DNA of 64,000 nucleotides from Anoxynatronum sibiricum (GTDB lineage: Bacteria; Bacillota; Clostridia; Peptostreptococcales; Tindalliaceae). Below, in pieces: positions 49,846-57,706 of the stretch. The stretch lies in assembly GCF_039414295.1 (NCBI RefSeq), contig NZ_JBCITM010000017.1:12392-76391 (forward strand), read 5' to 3'. Below the pieces are notes generated by a model. That model saw only the letters and a list, made by a program, of their open reading frames with translations. It was not told where the DNA came from and made no database searches. Every line of letters starts with the position of its first letter. Within the stretch, counting starts at the first letter, position 1. The position numbers were made by a program, and so were the translations under genes.

Positions 49846-50871
49846 ATGAAATCAACGAAAAAAACCTTGCTGATCCTCTTGCTGCTGCTGACCCTGCTGG
49901 CGACAGCCTGCGGCACCACATCAAGTGCACCGGCTCCGGCAGCTGAAGCACCTGAAGAAACTCCTGCAGCCGAGTCTCCCGCCGAAGCCGTTGATGAAGA
50001 CACGCAGACAGAAGCCGAAACAGAATCCGCTGCTGGACGCACCATAGAAGATCACCTGGGCCGGCAAGTGGAACTGCCAGACCAGCCGGAACGGGTACTG
50101 GCCCTCACCCGCAATTTTATGGAAGAACTTTTTGAACTGGGCATCACCCCCGTGGGCAAAGTGGAAGAATACAAAAATCGCCAGGAAGGCATCGACCTTC
50201 CCAGCGTATCCAACCAAAACACCCCCAACCTGGAAGCCATTGCGGCTCTGGCACCGGAGCTGATCTTCGCCAACACCCGGCAACATGCTGATTTGCTGGA
50301 ATCTCTGGAAGAAATCAGCGGGGCGGTGGTGTTCATTGACCCCAATCAAGTGATCGATGATCCTCTTGTCTCCCGGATTCTTTTCATGGCAGAAGTGTTG
50401 AACCGACAGGCAGAAGGGGAAAACTACATCGCCCAACTGGATGCCGTCACAGCTGAGTTGCAGGCAAAAGTCGCTCCTTTAGGGTATGAGACCGGCCTGA
50501 TTCTGGAAATCGGTGATAAAGTCACCGCCGCACAGCCCACCGGCTTCTTCGGAGCACTGCTTCACCGCATGAACATTGAGAACATCGTTCCCCTGGGGCT
50601 TCCCGGCTCCGGCCAATCCACCTGGGTTGACTTTGATGCCGAAACCATTCTGGCCGAAGATCCCGACATGGTGCTGCTTCGAGCCTCAGGCAACGACAAA
50701 GACGAACACAAGCAACTGTTGGAAGACTTCAAAAATAACCCCGCATGGAGCGAACTGTCAGCGGTGAAAAATAACCAGCTATTCATACTGCCGGCTCAGA
50801 TTGCTCCCGGCAATATCAGCAACGAAGAAGCCCTGCGAAGAACCGCTAAAATCATTGGAGCAGGAGAATAG
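49846..50871 (+). CDS. FecB/BtuF-type solute-binding lipoprotein
   Basis: 341 residues. Lipobox LLATACGTT (Cys about 24), an acidic Ala/Glu-rich linker (about 28-62), then a type III binding protein fold: DHLGRQVELPDQPERVLAL and LEAIAALAPELIFANTRQHADLLESLEE. This fold carries iron-siderophores, haem or cobalamin. GGAGGAAATGAC precedes the ATG. Confidence 0.92.
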   Translation: MKSTKKTLLILLLLLTLLATACGTTSSAPAPAAEAPEETPAAESPAEAVDEDTQTEAETESAAGRTIEDHLGRQVELPDQPERVLALTRNFMEELFELGITPVGKVEEYKNRQEGIDLPSVSNQNTPNLEAIAALAPELIFANTRQHADLLESLEEISGAVVFIDPNQVIDDPLVSRILFMAEVLNRQAEGENYIAQLDAVTAELQAKVAPLGYETGLILEIGDKVTAAQPTGFFGALLHRMNIENIVPLGLPGSGQSTWVDFDAETILAEDPDMVLLRASGNDKDEHKQLLEDFKNNPAWSELSAVKNNQLFILPAQIAPGNISNEEALRRTAKIIGAGE

Positions 50872-50876
50872 ACCGG

Positions 50877-51899
50877 ATGAACACCGCCATAGCTGAACAG
50901 GTGCTGAACGCAGTCAGAAAGAAACGCATGTGGTCCCTCACCTTCATGGCCCTGGGACTGGCAGTTTTGATGATGGTGACCCTGCGGATGGGCACCGTTG
51001 AATTCACCTTCCGGCAGGTGCTGGGTGTTTTCACCGGTTCCAATGCCGACAGTCTGGCCCGCCAGGTGGTTTACAATATCCGGCTTCCCCGCATGTTAAC
51101 CGCAGTGATGGTGGGCGTGAACCTGGCGGTTTCCGGGGCGTTGCTCCAGGGGGTGCTGCGAAACCCCCTGGCATCACCCCAGGTGATTGGTGTCAATGCC
51201 GGGGCCGGACTGGCGGCGGTGAGCGTGATGATTTTCTTTCCCGGCAAGCTCAGTCTACTGCCTCCCGCCGCTTTTGCAGGGGCATTGCTGGCAGTGCTGC
51301 TGGTGTACGGGCTCACCTTTCATCAACAACTGAACACCACTGTCAGCATTGTGCTGGCAGGGGTGGCGGTCTCTGCCTTTCTCAATGCCATGACCTCCGG
51401 GTTGATGATTCTCAACAGTGATGATATTGAAGTCACCTATTCCTGGCTGCTGGGAGGCCTCGCTGGCCGGGGGTGGTCGTACGTCAGCCTTATTGCCGGC
51501 TACACGCTGCTGGGAGTATTGGTAGCCCTGCTGCTAAGCCCTAAAATCAACCTGTTTTTGCTGGGAGAAGAAGTGGGCAGCAGCCTGGGGCTGCGGGTGC
51601 GTCTGTATCGGTCGCTCATCATGATCACTGCCGCCGTGCTGGCAGGCAGTGCGGTGAGTGTGGCCGGCACCATCGGGTTTGTGGGACTCATTGCCCCCCA
51701 CATGACCCGGCTGCTGGTGGGGGATGATTACCGGTATCTGACCATTGGTTCCGGGCTCATGGGCGGGCTGCTCCTTCTAACGGCAGATACCGTGGCCCGC
51801 ACCGTTTTTCGGCCGGTGGAACTGCCGGTGGGGGTGATCACCTCTGTATTGGGAGCGCCCTTTTTTCTGTATCTCCTCTACCGGGGCCGGGGCCGTTGA
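50877..51899 (+). CDS. FecCD/BtuC-type ABC permease
   Basis: 340 residues with about ten membrane helices and family motifs RLPRMLTAVMVGVNLAVSGALLQGVLRNPLASP, LLGGLAGRGWSY and GFVGLIAPHMTRLLVGDDYR. The start ATG lies five bases after the binding-protein stop, with GGAG overlapping that stop region. Dimerises as the transport pore for the lipoprotein and ATPase upstream. Confidence 0.93.
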   Translation: MNTAIAEQVLNAVRKKRMWSLTFMALGLAVLMMVTLRMGTVEFTFRQVLGVFTGSNADSLARQVVYNIRLPRMLTAVMVGVNLAVSGALLQGVLRNPLASPQVIGVNAGAGLAAVSVMIFFPGKLSLLPPAAFAGALLAVLLVYGLTFHQQLNTTVSIVLAGVAVSAFLNAMTSGLMILNSDDIEVTYSWLLGGLAGRGWSYVSLIAGYTLLGVLVALLLSPKINLFLLGEEVGSSLGLRVRLYRSLIMITAAVLAGSAVSVAGTIGFVGLIAPHMTRLLVGDDYRYLTIGSGLMGGLLLLTADTVARTVFRPVELPVGVITSVLGAPFFLYLLYRGRGR

Positions 51900-52010
51900 A
51901 GGAATGATGGAAAGACGAATAAGAGGATTCGTTGAAGGATTGATTGAAGGAATTAGTGAAGGTATCAATGGCAGTCAATAAAAAAACAGAGAAACAGAAA
52001 AACAGAACAA
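51900..52010 (+). repeat. GAAGGAATGATT-type degenerate repeats
   Basis: Short imperfect copies of GAAGGATTGATTGAAGGAAT and then AAACAGAGAAACAG fill the gap before the SBP gene of module copy 2. The region has no gene. Confidence 0.5.
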
Positions 52011-52028
52011 TAGAAAGCTGGTGAATCA

Positions 52029-53036
52029 ATGCATGACAGCCATCAAGAAATTCGGGACGCCCTGAAAGTCAACTTTCTGGGGCTGATACCCTGTGCGCTG
52101 AAAGTTCCCTTTGAAGAACGCCTTGACCAGTTTGTGGAAGCCCACCCAGCCTATGCATCTAAAACACTGGCGGTGGTGGCCAATGCCAATCGTCAGCTGG
52201 ATTATTTTGAAGTGGTGGATCAGCTGGAAACCCCCGATGACCTGCCGGAGATCTTCATTGCTCCAGGATTCAACGGGTTTTACAACCATCACTTTATGCG
52301 CCACATGAAAGACACCGGAGTCTACCAAACCCTGAACCAACAGGAGAACTGTCCCCAGGCCTTGCGGAATGCGGGAGTGCTCGACCCGGAAGGCCATTAT
52401 ACATTGCTGGGGTTCAATCCCACCCTGCTGCTGGTGGATCGCACCTTTCACCAGGACCTGCCGGTGCCCCGGCGCTGGGAAGACCTGCTGGACCCCGTTT
52501 ATGAAGGGAAAGTCGCCATTCGCGGTCACAATGATGAAGATTTTTGCGAAGGGATCTTACTCAATGTCTATCAAGAGCATGGGATGGAAGGCGTGGCGCA
52601 GATGGGCCGGTCTCTGAAAATGGGCCTGCACCCGGCACAAATGGTGAAAATGGCGGGCAAAGGAAAAGCAGAAGCCCCGGCGGTGGCGGCCATTCCCTAT
52701 TCCTTCTCAAAACTCATCAAGGAGACCGATCAGGTGACCCTGGTCTGGCCTGAAGACGGTGCCATTCTCAATCCCATTACCTGTCTTGTGAAGAAAGAGG
52801 CACTTAAAACCATGCCAGCGCTGTGCCAACTCCTGGCCAGCGACGAAATGGCAGCCATTCTCTCCGGCGTGGGGTTCCCCCCCGTCAACGCCCATACCGC
52901 CACTGGCCTGCCCGGGGAAATCGCCTACAAATGGCTGGGCTGGGATTTTCTTCGCAGTCATTCCCTTGAAGACCTCAAAGCCCAGACAAACCAGGTGTTT
53001 GTTCAGGCTTTTCGAGAGGTGAGTTCATGCGACTAG
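52029..53036 (+). CDS. SBP-fold protein without signal peptide (module copy 2)
   Basis: 335 residues, homologous to 46756-47712. WEDLLDPVYEGKVAIRGHNDEDF (about 155-177) again matches the Fbp-like binding-protein fold, with FIAPGFNGFYNHHFMRHM rich in His that could bind a ligand. It starts MHDSHQEIRDALKVNF with no signal peptide, so cytosolic. Weak RBS (GGTG). Its stop overlaps the start of the GTPase gene by ten bases, implying coupled translation and a complex with it. Confidence 0.78.
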   Translation: MHDSHQEIRDALKVNFLGLIPCALKVPFEERLDQFVEAHPAYASKTLAVVANANRQLDYFEVVDQLETPDDLPEIFIAPGFNGFYNHHFMRHMKDTGVYQTLNQQENCPQALRNAGVLDPEGHYTLLGFNPTLLLVDRTFHQDLPVPRRWEDLLDPVYEGKVAIRGHNDEDFCEGILLNVYQEHGMEGVAQMGRSLKMGLHPAQMVKMAGKGKAEAPAVAAIPYSFSKLIKETDQVTLVWPEDGAILNPITCLVKKEALKTMPALCQLLASDEMAAILSGVGFPPVNAHTATGLPGEIAYKWLGWDFLRSHSLEDLKAQTNQVFVQAFREVSSCD

Positions 53037-53716
53037 TCACCGTATCTGGCCCTCCTTCTTCAGGAAAAACCTCGGTGATCATCAACGTCTGCAAAAGCAT
53101 GCAGCGCCAGGGCATTGGTGTGGGTGTGGTGAAAATGGACTGCCTCACCACCAACGATGACAAGCTTTACACCAAAGCAGGCATTCCCGTGAAAGTGGGC
53201 CTGTCAGGCAATTTATGCCCCGATCATTTTTTCATCAGCAACATCGAAGGCTGCTTTCAGTGGGGCCAGTCCCAGGGGCTGGACATCCTCTTCAACGAAA
53301 GTGCCGGCCTGTGCAACCGGTGTTCTCCCCATATCAAAGAGGTGATGGGTGTGTGCGTCATCGACAACCTTATGGGAGTGAACACCCCCCAGAAAATTGG
53401 TCCCATGCTGAAACTGGCAGACGTGGTGATCATCACCAAATATGACATTGTTTCCCAGGCAGAAAAAGAAGTCTTCGCCTTCCGGGTACGTCAGGCCAAT
53501 CCCCGGGCACATATCGTGCATGTGAACGGCATCACCGGCCAGGGAGCCGAAGAAGCCGCCACACTGCTGCAGGCAGCCGATGAAGTGAAGACTCTCAGCG
53601 GCAAGCGGCTGCGGTTTTCCATGCCGGCAGCCCTCTGTTCCTACTGCCTGGGAGAAGTGAAAATCGGCGCTGATTTTCAGATGGGAAATGTGCGGAAAAT
53701 GCAGTTTCACAAATAG
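53027..53716 (+). CDS. G3E/CobW-HypB-like GTPase with Cys motifs (module copy 2)
   Basis: 229 residues. Walker A GPPSSGKT (8-15), Cys39 in MDCL, CPDH (Cys64, His67), AGLCNRC (Cys96, Cys99), TKYD (137-140) and CSYC (Cys204, Cys207). All these cysteines are shared with copy 1 and the two proteins are about half identical by eye, while CobW and HypB themselves have other metal motifs. GAGAGGTGAG precedes the ATG. Probably loads or gates a metal/cofactor with help of the SBP-like and ABC-like partners. Confidence 0.87.
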   Translation: MRLVTVSGPPSSGKTSVIINVCKSMQRQGIGVGVVKMDCLTTNDDKLYTKAGIPVKVGLSGNLCPDHFFISNIEGCFQWGQSQGLDILFNESAGLCNRCSPHIKEVMGVCVIDNLMGVNTPQKIGPMLKLADVVIITKYDIVSQAEKEVFAFRVRQANPRAHIVHVNGITGQGAEEAATLLQAADEVKTLSGKRLRFSMPAALCSYCLGEVKIGADFQMGNVRKMQFHK

Positions 53717-53798
53717 CTGCCACCCGGCACAAACTCCGGGTAAATCCTGCTTTTATCATTTTTCACCATAGCTTTTTAAGAAAGGTGGTGCGGAGACC

Positions 53799-54875
53799 AT
53801 GCCTGCCGCAAACCAAAATCCAATCACACATCAGGAATTAACACAGAAAACACCCGCCGGGCAATCACTGTCTCCCCAAACGGTTCTCACCGACGATACC
53901 CACACAACCGGCTTCTTTGAAGCCGCCGGCCTCCCCCTTCCCCAGCAAGGCATCACCCTGCAGCAATACCTGCATCAATTGGAAGAGGAGCTGCTGGAAG
54001 ATCTGGGCATCGACAGGGAAGACCTGGTGACCCAGCTGGCCTGCTATCTTGATCACATGAAAACCCTGCAGGCCGGCAACCAGTTGAAGGTGTCTTCCGT
54101 GACCATTGCAGGGGGGCAGAATAAAAAAGGAGAACCCGAAAAGGTCACAGTGACCATTCATCAGGGAGAAATCGTCTGCATTGTGGGTCCCACTGGCTCA
54201 GGAAAAAGCCGCCTGCTGGCCGACATTGAATGGATGGCCCAGGGAGACACTCCCACCAAACGGCACATCTTCATCAATGGGCAGGTGCCTGACAAATCCT
54301 GGCGTTTTTCACTGGAACATAAGCTGGTGGCCCAGTTATCCCAGAACATGAATTTCATTATGGACCTCTCCGTCAGCGAGTTCATTGAAATGCACGCCGA
54401 AAGCCGCATGATTCCCAAGCCTGAAGTGGCGGCAAAGGTGAAAGAAATCACCGAACAGGCCAACGCCCTGGCAGGGGAAATGTTTTATTGGGATACCCCC
54501 GTCACCGCTCTCAGCGGCGGCCAGTCCCGGGCGCTGATGATTGCCGATACGGCTTTTCTCAGCACTTCTCCCATTGTGCTCATTGATGAAATCGAAAATG
54601 CCGGCATCGATCGGAAAAAGGCCCTTGACCTGCTGGTCAGCCGGGAGAAAATCATCCTCATGTCCACCCATGATCCCGTGCTGGCTCTCATGGGTTCCAA
54701 ACGCCTGGTACTGCGCCATGGTGCCATTCAAAAGGTGGTGACAACCACGGTGCAGGAGCAGCAGAACATTGCGCCCTTGCAGCAGCTGGATGAGCTGATG
54801 CTGTCCTATCGACATCGGCTGCGCAGCGGTGAAACCATCGATGAAATCGATTTGTCGCAGCTGATGGGAAGATAA
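53799..54875 (+). CDS. ABC-type ATPase with N-terminal extension, no permease (module copy 2)
   Basis: 358 residues. The ATPase domain (from about 96) matches copy 1: Walker A GPTGSGKS (130-137), LSQNMNFIMDL, LSGGQSRALMIADTA, Walker B VLIDEIENAGID and switch His in STHDP. A roughly 95-residue extension in front, Gln/Thr-rich then helical (LHQLEEELLEDLGIDREDLVTQ), is absent from copy 1. No membrane partner is found nearby. A G-rich RBS (AAAGGTGGTG) precedes the ATG. Last gene of the second module. Confidence 0.87.
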   Translation: MPAANQNPITHQELTQKTPAGQSLSPQTVLTDDTHTTGFFEAAGLPLPQQGITLQQYLHQLEEELLEDLGIDREDLVTQLACYLDHMKTLQAGNQLKVSSVTIAGGQNKKGEPEKVTVTIHQGEIVCIVGPTGSGKSRLLADIEWMAQGDTPTKRHIFINGQVPDKSWRFSLEHKLVAQLSQNMNFIMDLSVSEFIEMHAESRMIPKPEVAAKVKEITEQANALAGEMFYWDTPVTALSGGQSRALMIADTAFLSTSPIVLIDEIENAGIDRKKALDLLVSREKIILMSTHDPVLALMGSKRLVLRHGAIQKVVTTTVQEQQNIAPLQQLDELMLSYRHRLRSGETIDEIDLSQLMGR

Positions 54876-54883
54876 GAATCGCG

Positions 54884-54912
54884 TTGACAATATCATATTA
54901 TATGTATATGCT
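54884..54912 (+). promoter_or_regulatory. Promoter of the cobalamin riboswitch
   Basis: TTGACA (54884-54889), a 17-base spacer, and TATGCT (54907-54912). It lies nine bases after the ATPase stop codon, so the riboswitch has its own promoter. Confidence 0.65.
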
Positions 54913-54937
54913 AAGTGCTGAGACAATTTAATACGAT

Positions 54938-55105
54938 TTCAGGCGTGATGCCCGCGAGGGTCATCACTTAAAAGGGAAGTCTAGTGAAAATCTAGCGCGG
55001 TCCCGCCACTGTAAGAGAAGAGTTGCTTTCATTCACCACTGTGCCTGCGGCGTGGGAAGGAGGAAGCAATGATGAAGCTCAAGCCAGGAGACCTGCCTGT
55101 GATCG
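54938..55105 (+). ncRNA. Cobalamin (B12) riboswitch aptamer
   Basis: Conserved cobalamin-aptamer blocks are found in order: AAAAGGGAAG (about 54970), GTGAAAATC (about 54984), GCGGTCCCGCCACTGTAA (the B12-box core, 54997-55014), CACCACTG, GGGAAGG and AAGCCAGGAGACCTGCC (55081-55097). A TCAGGCGTGATG/TCATCAC pair lies near the 5' end. Binding of adenosylcobalamin or another corrinoid should favour the terminator at 55172. It implies that the importer downstream is made when corrinoid is scarce. Confidence 0.92.
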
Positions 55106-55171
55106 ATGGTAGTGCCATGCCCACGTGGATCTGGGAAAGGTAGCTTAGCGTTGCGATTTTGTGCGACTCAT

Positions 55172-55206
55172 AGCCCTTTGTTCCCCTGTGGAACAAAGGG
55201 CTTTTT
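55172..55206 (+). terminator. Terminator downstream of the cobalamin aptamer
   Basis: AGCCCTTTGTTCC and GGAACAAAGGGCT form a 13-bp stem with a CCTGTG-containing loop and a T5 tail. It is about 67 bases behind the aptamer and would be the expression platform controlling the importer at 55441. No antiterminator was verified. Confidence 0.75.
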
Positions 55207-55311
55207 GCGTGGACTGCTTTCAGGTGAAGCGATGGTAGTCCTCCCAAATTAATAAGTATAGAAGGCAAGTCCAAAATGCAATGGATTTAATCTAAATGCT
55301 AAAAAAGGCAC

Positions 55312-55371
55312 TTTACAAATCTGCAGTAAATGATAAAATGAAAGCGTTCATTTAAATGCAAATCATTTGCA
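55312..55371 (+). promoter_or_regulatory. Second promoter with a 7-1-7 palindromic operator
   Basis: TTTACA (55312-55317) and TAAAAT (55334-55339) with 16 bases between form a second promoter behind the riboswitch. Downstream at 55357-55371 is the perfect 7-1-7 palindrome TGCAAATCATTTGCA, a form typical of Fur-family (Fur/Zur/PerR) sites; it matches the Fur consensus TGATAATNATTATCA at 11 of 15 positions. Confidence 0.6.
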
Positions 55372-55440
55372 AGTAGAGAATAGGAACAACATGAGCCACC
55401 ACCCACGAAAAATCAATTCAACCTGAAAGGATTTGATCAA

Positions 55441-56625
55441 ATGAGCAAGTGCCTTCAAAAACATCACCCCATGCCATTTTCCAAGAGCAAAAGGGGCATG
55501 AAATGGACGCAACCGGCAGGGATGATCTTGCTGGCAATCGTGGCATTACTGGTCATAAATGGTTGTGCACCTCAGGAAACAGGGGATGAACAAGAGAATT
55601 CAACCCGCATCGTTCAGGATATGTGGGGCCGGGAAGTTGAAATAAAAGAAGAAGTCACATCGGCAGTCATCATCGAATGGGAGGGTTTGGCGGCAAAGTC
55701 CATGCAGATATTTGGCATTCAAGAGATGATTGTTGGTGTAGACGATTATGCCAAGAAAAACACCTTTCGCAATCATGTTGTGCCAGTGGTGGGAACTGTC
55801 CCAGACATCGGGTCAGCGTGGTCAGGGGTGAACTATGAGACCCTGGCCAACTTAAAGCCAGATGTGGTTTTCATGGAACTGTGGGTCACCAATGAGTCGG
55901 AAAAAGAGCTGCACTCAGATGCCATCAACAAAATCGAAGAGCTGGGCATTCCTGTCATCACCTTCCTGTCCCCCTCTTGCTTTGAAGAGCCACACATCGA
56001 CACGGCCTGGGAGCATGTGCGCCTGGTGGGAGAAGTGTTCCAAAAACAGGAGGAAGCGGCAGCTCTGATTCAGCGAATGGATGAAAAAGTGGCTTTGATT
56101 CGCAGCCGCACACAGGGAATAGAAGCAGCAGACAAAGCCGATGTGGTGATTTTTGCCACCATGGACAATGTGATGGGCACCAAAAGCATCCAATCTTATT
56201 TTTTAACAGAAATCATCAATGCCAACAATCTCATTGAAGGCGGTGACTTTGTCAAGATATCAGAAGAGCAGCTCTTGAAGCTGGATCCTGATGTCTTGAT
56301 TATCCACGGACACGACGGCTACCTGGACCCTGCGGTGGTTCGGGAGGGCAGACAGGCAGGTCTCAACTGGGGCAATGTACAACACCTGCAGGCCATTGAA
56401 AATGACAGGTTCATTAGTCTGGGATATGAAGAATGGCGGGCAACCATTGAAACACCTGTGGCACTTCTGAAAATGGCCAAAACCATTTATCCTGACCTTT
56501 TTGAAGACATTGACCTGGAAGCGGAAGAAGTGAACATGTACATGCAGGATTACGGTATGACCAGAGAAGAAGCCTTGAAGGCCATCGAAGCCCAGCGATA
56601 CACTGCCATCGTAGAAGTCAACTAA
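55441..56625 (+). CDS. BtuF/FecB-type solute-binding lipoprotein of the riboswitch-controlled importer
   Basis: 394 residues: positively charged N-region, hydrophobic core and lipobox VINGCAPQ (Cys about 42), then a type III binding fold (about 55-390; DMWGREVEIKEEVTSAVII, DYAKKNTFRNHVVPVVGTVPDIGSAWSGVNYETLANLKPDVVF). Located under a cobalamin riboswitch, so a corrinoid or a corrinoid-like chelate is the best substrate guess. ATG 55441 is chosen by GAAAGG nearby; ATG 55498 is an alternative. Confidence 0.88.
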   Translation: MSKCLQKHHPMPFSKSKRGMKWTQPAGMILLAIVALLVINGCAPQETGDEQENSTRIVQDMWGREVEIKEEVTSAVIIEWEGLAAKSMQIFGIQEMIVGVDDYAKKNTFRNHVVPVVGTVPDIGSAWSGVNYETLANLKPDVVFMELWVTNESEKELHSDAINKIEELGIPVITFLSPSCFEEPHIDTAWEHVRLVGEVFQKQEEAAALIQRMDEKVALIRSRTQGIEAADKADVVIFATMDNVMGTKSIQSYFLTEIINANNLIEGGDFVKISEEQLLKLDPDVLIIHGHDGYLDPAVVREGRQAGLNWGNVQHLQAIENDRFISLGYEEWRATIETPVALLKMAKTIYPDLFEDIDLEAEEVNMYMQDYGMTREEALKAIEAQRYTAIVEVN

Positions 56626-56650
56626 ACATCGGGTGAGGAGATTGTCCAGC

Positions 56651-57703
56651 ATGAAAGTCTCTCAGAAAATTTATAAAGCACCAAAAAAAATCTCCTTTAA
56701 CAATCAGAATAAAAAGAAGCTTATTGGCACGATGGGGCTGTTGCTGGTACTGGTCATGGCAGCCTCTCTCTGCATTGGAGCCTACTTCATTGATCCCAGA
56801 GAAGTTTTTCAGATTTTAAGGCACAAGCTATGGGGAGTGCCTGTTCCCAACGGAATGGCAGGCACCATCGTGTGGGATATCAGACTGACCCGCATTCTGC
56901 TGGCAGTGACCGTGGGGGCAGCGCTGGCCTCCAGCGGAGCGGTGTATCAGGGAATTTTTCGAAATCCCCTCATCGAACCCTACATTCTGGGAGTCTCCTC
57001 CGGCGCCGCCTTTGGAGCAGCTTTGGCCATTCTCTTTGAATTTCCCTACTCCCTTCAGCTGTTGGCGTTTTTCTTTGGGATGCTGGCGGTGACAGCCACC
57101 TACAGCGTTGCCAGAATGAATGGTGAAACGCCGCTGGTGACCCTGATTCTTTCAGGTGTGATCATCAGCTCCCTTTTTTCGGCCATGGTGTCTATTTTTC
57201 AGTATATTGGCACCGAAGAACAACTGCGACGACTGGTCTTTTGGCTTATGGGCGGGCTGTACCAGGCCACCTGGTCAGATATCAAAACCATCTTACCCGT
57301 TGTGGCGGTGGGGGTGTTGCTATTGTGGATGAACGCTTGGAAACTGAACGTATTATCTCTGGGAGAAACAGAGGCCAAAACCCTGGGCATTCATACAGAA
57401 AGAACAAAAGCTGTTTTGATGGTGACAGCAACGGCCATAACTGCTATTTCTGTGTCTCTCACCGGAATCATCGGTTGGGTGGGGCTCATGCTCCCACACG
57501 CGGCCCGGCTGATTGTTGGCCCGGATCATCGTTTTTTAATTCCTTTGGCCGCCATCATGGGAAGCATTTTTCTGGTGGTCTGCGATACCCTTGCCCGCAC
57601 CATCTCCACAGGGGAAGTGCCCATCGGCATCATTACCGCCATTCTGGGAGCACCCTATTTGCTCTTCCTGCTAAGGCGGCGATCAAACTATATGGGAGGC
57701 TGA
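56651..57703 (+). CDS. BtuC/FecCD-type ABC permease
   Basis: 350 residues with about ten membrane helices; family motifs RLTRILLAVTVGAALASSGAVYQGIFRNPLIEPYILG, LMGGLYQATW and GWVGLMLPHAARLIVGPDHRFLIP. ATG 56651 follows GAGGAG by about ten bases; upstream GTG 56633 is alternative. Partner of the lipoprotein before and the ATPase after it. Confidence 0.92.
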   Translation: MKVSQKIYKAPKKISFNNQNKKKLIGTMGLLLVLVMAASLCIGAYFIDPREVFQILRHKLWGVPVPNGMAGTIVWDIRLTRILLAVTVGAALASSGAVYQGIFRNPLIEPYILGVSSGAAFGAALAILFEFPYSLQLLAFFFGMLAVTATYSVARMNGETPLVTLILSGVIISSLFSAMVSIFQYIGTEEQLRRLVFWLMGGLYQATWSDIKTILPVVAVGVLLLWMNAWKLNVLSLGETEAKTLGIHTERTKAVLMVTATAITAISVSLTGIIGWVGLMLPHAARLIVGPDHRFLIPLAAIMGSIFLVVCDTLARTISTGEVPIGIITAILGAPYLLFLLRRRSNYMGG

Positions 57704-57706
57704 ACA

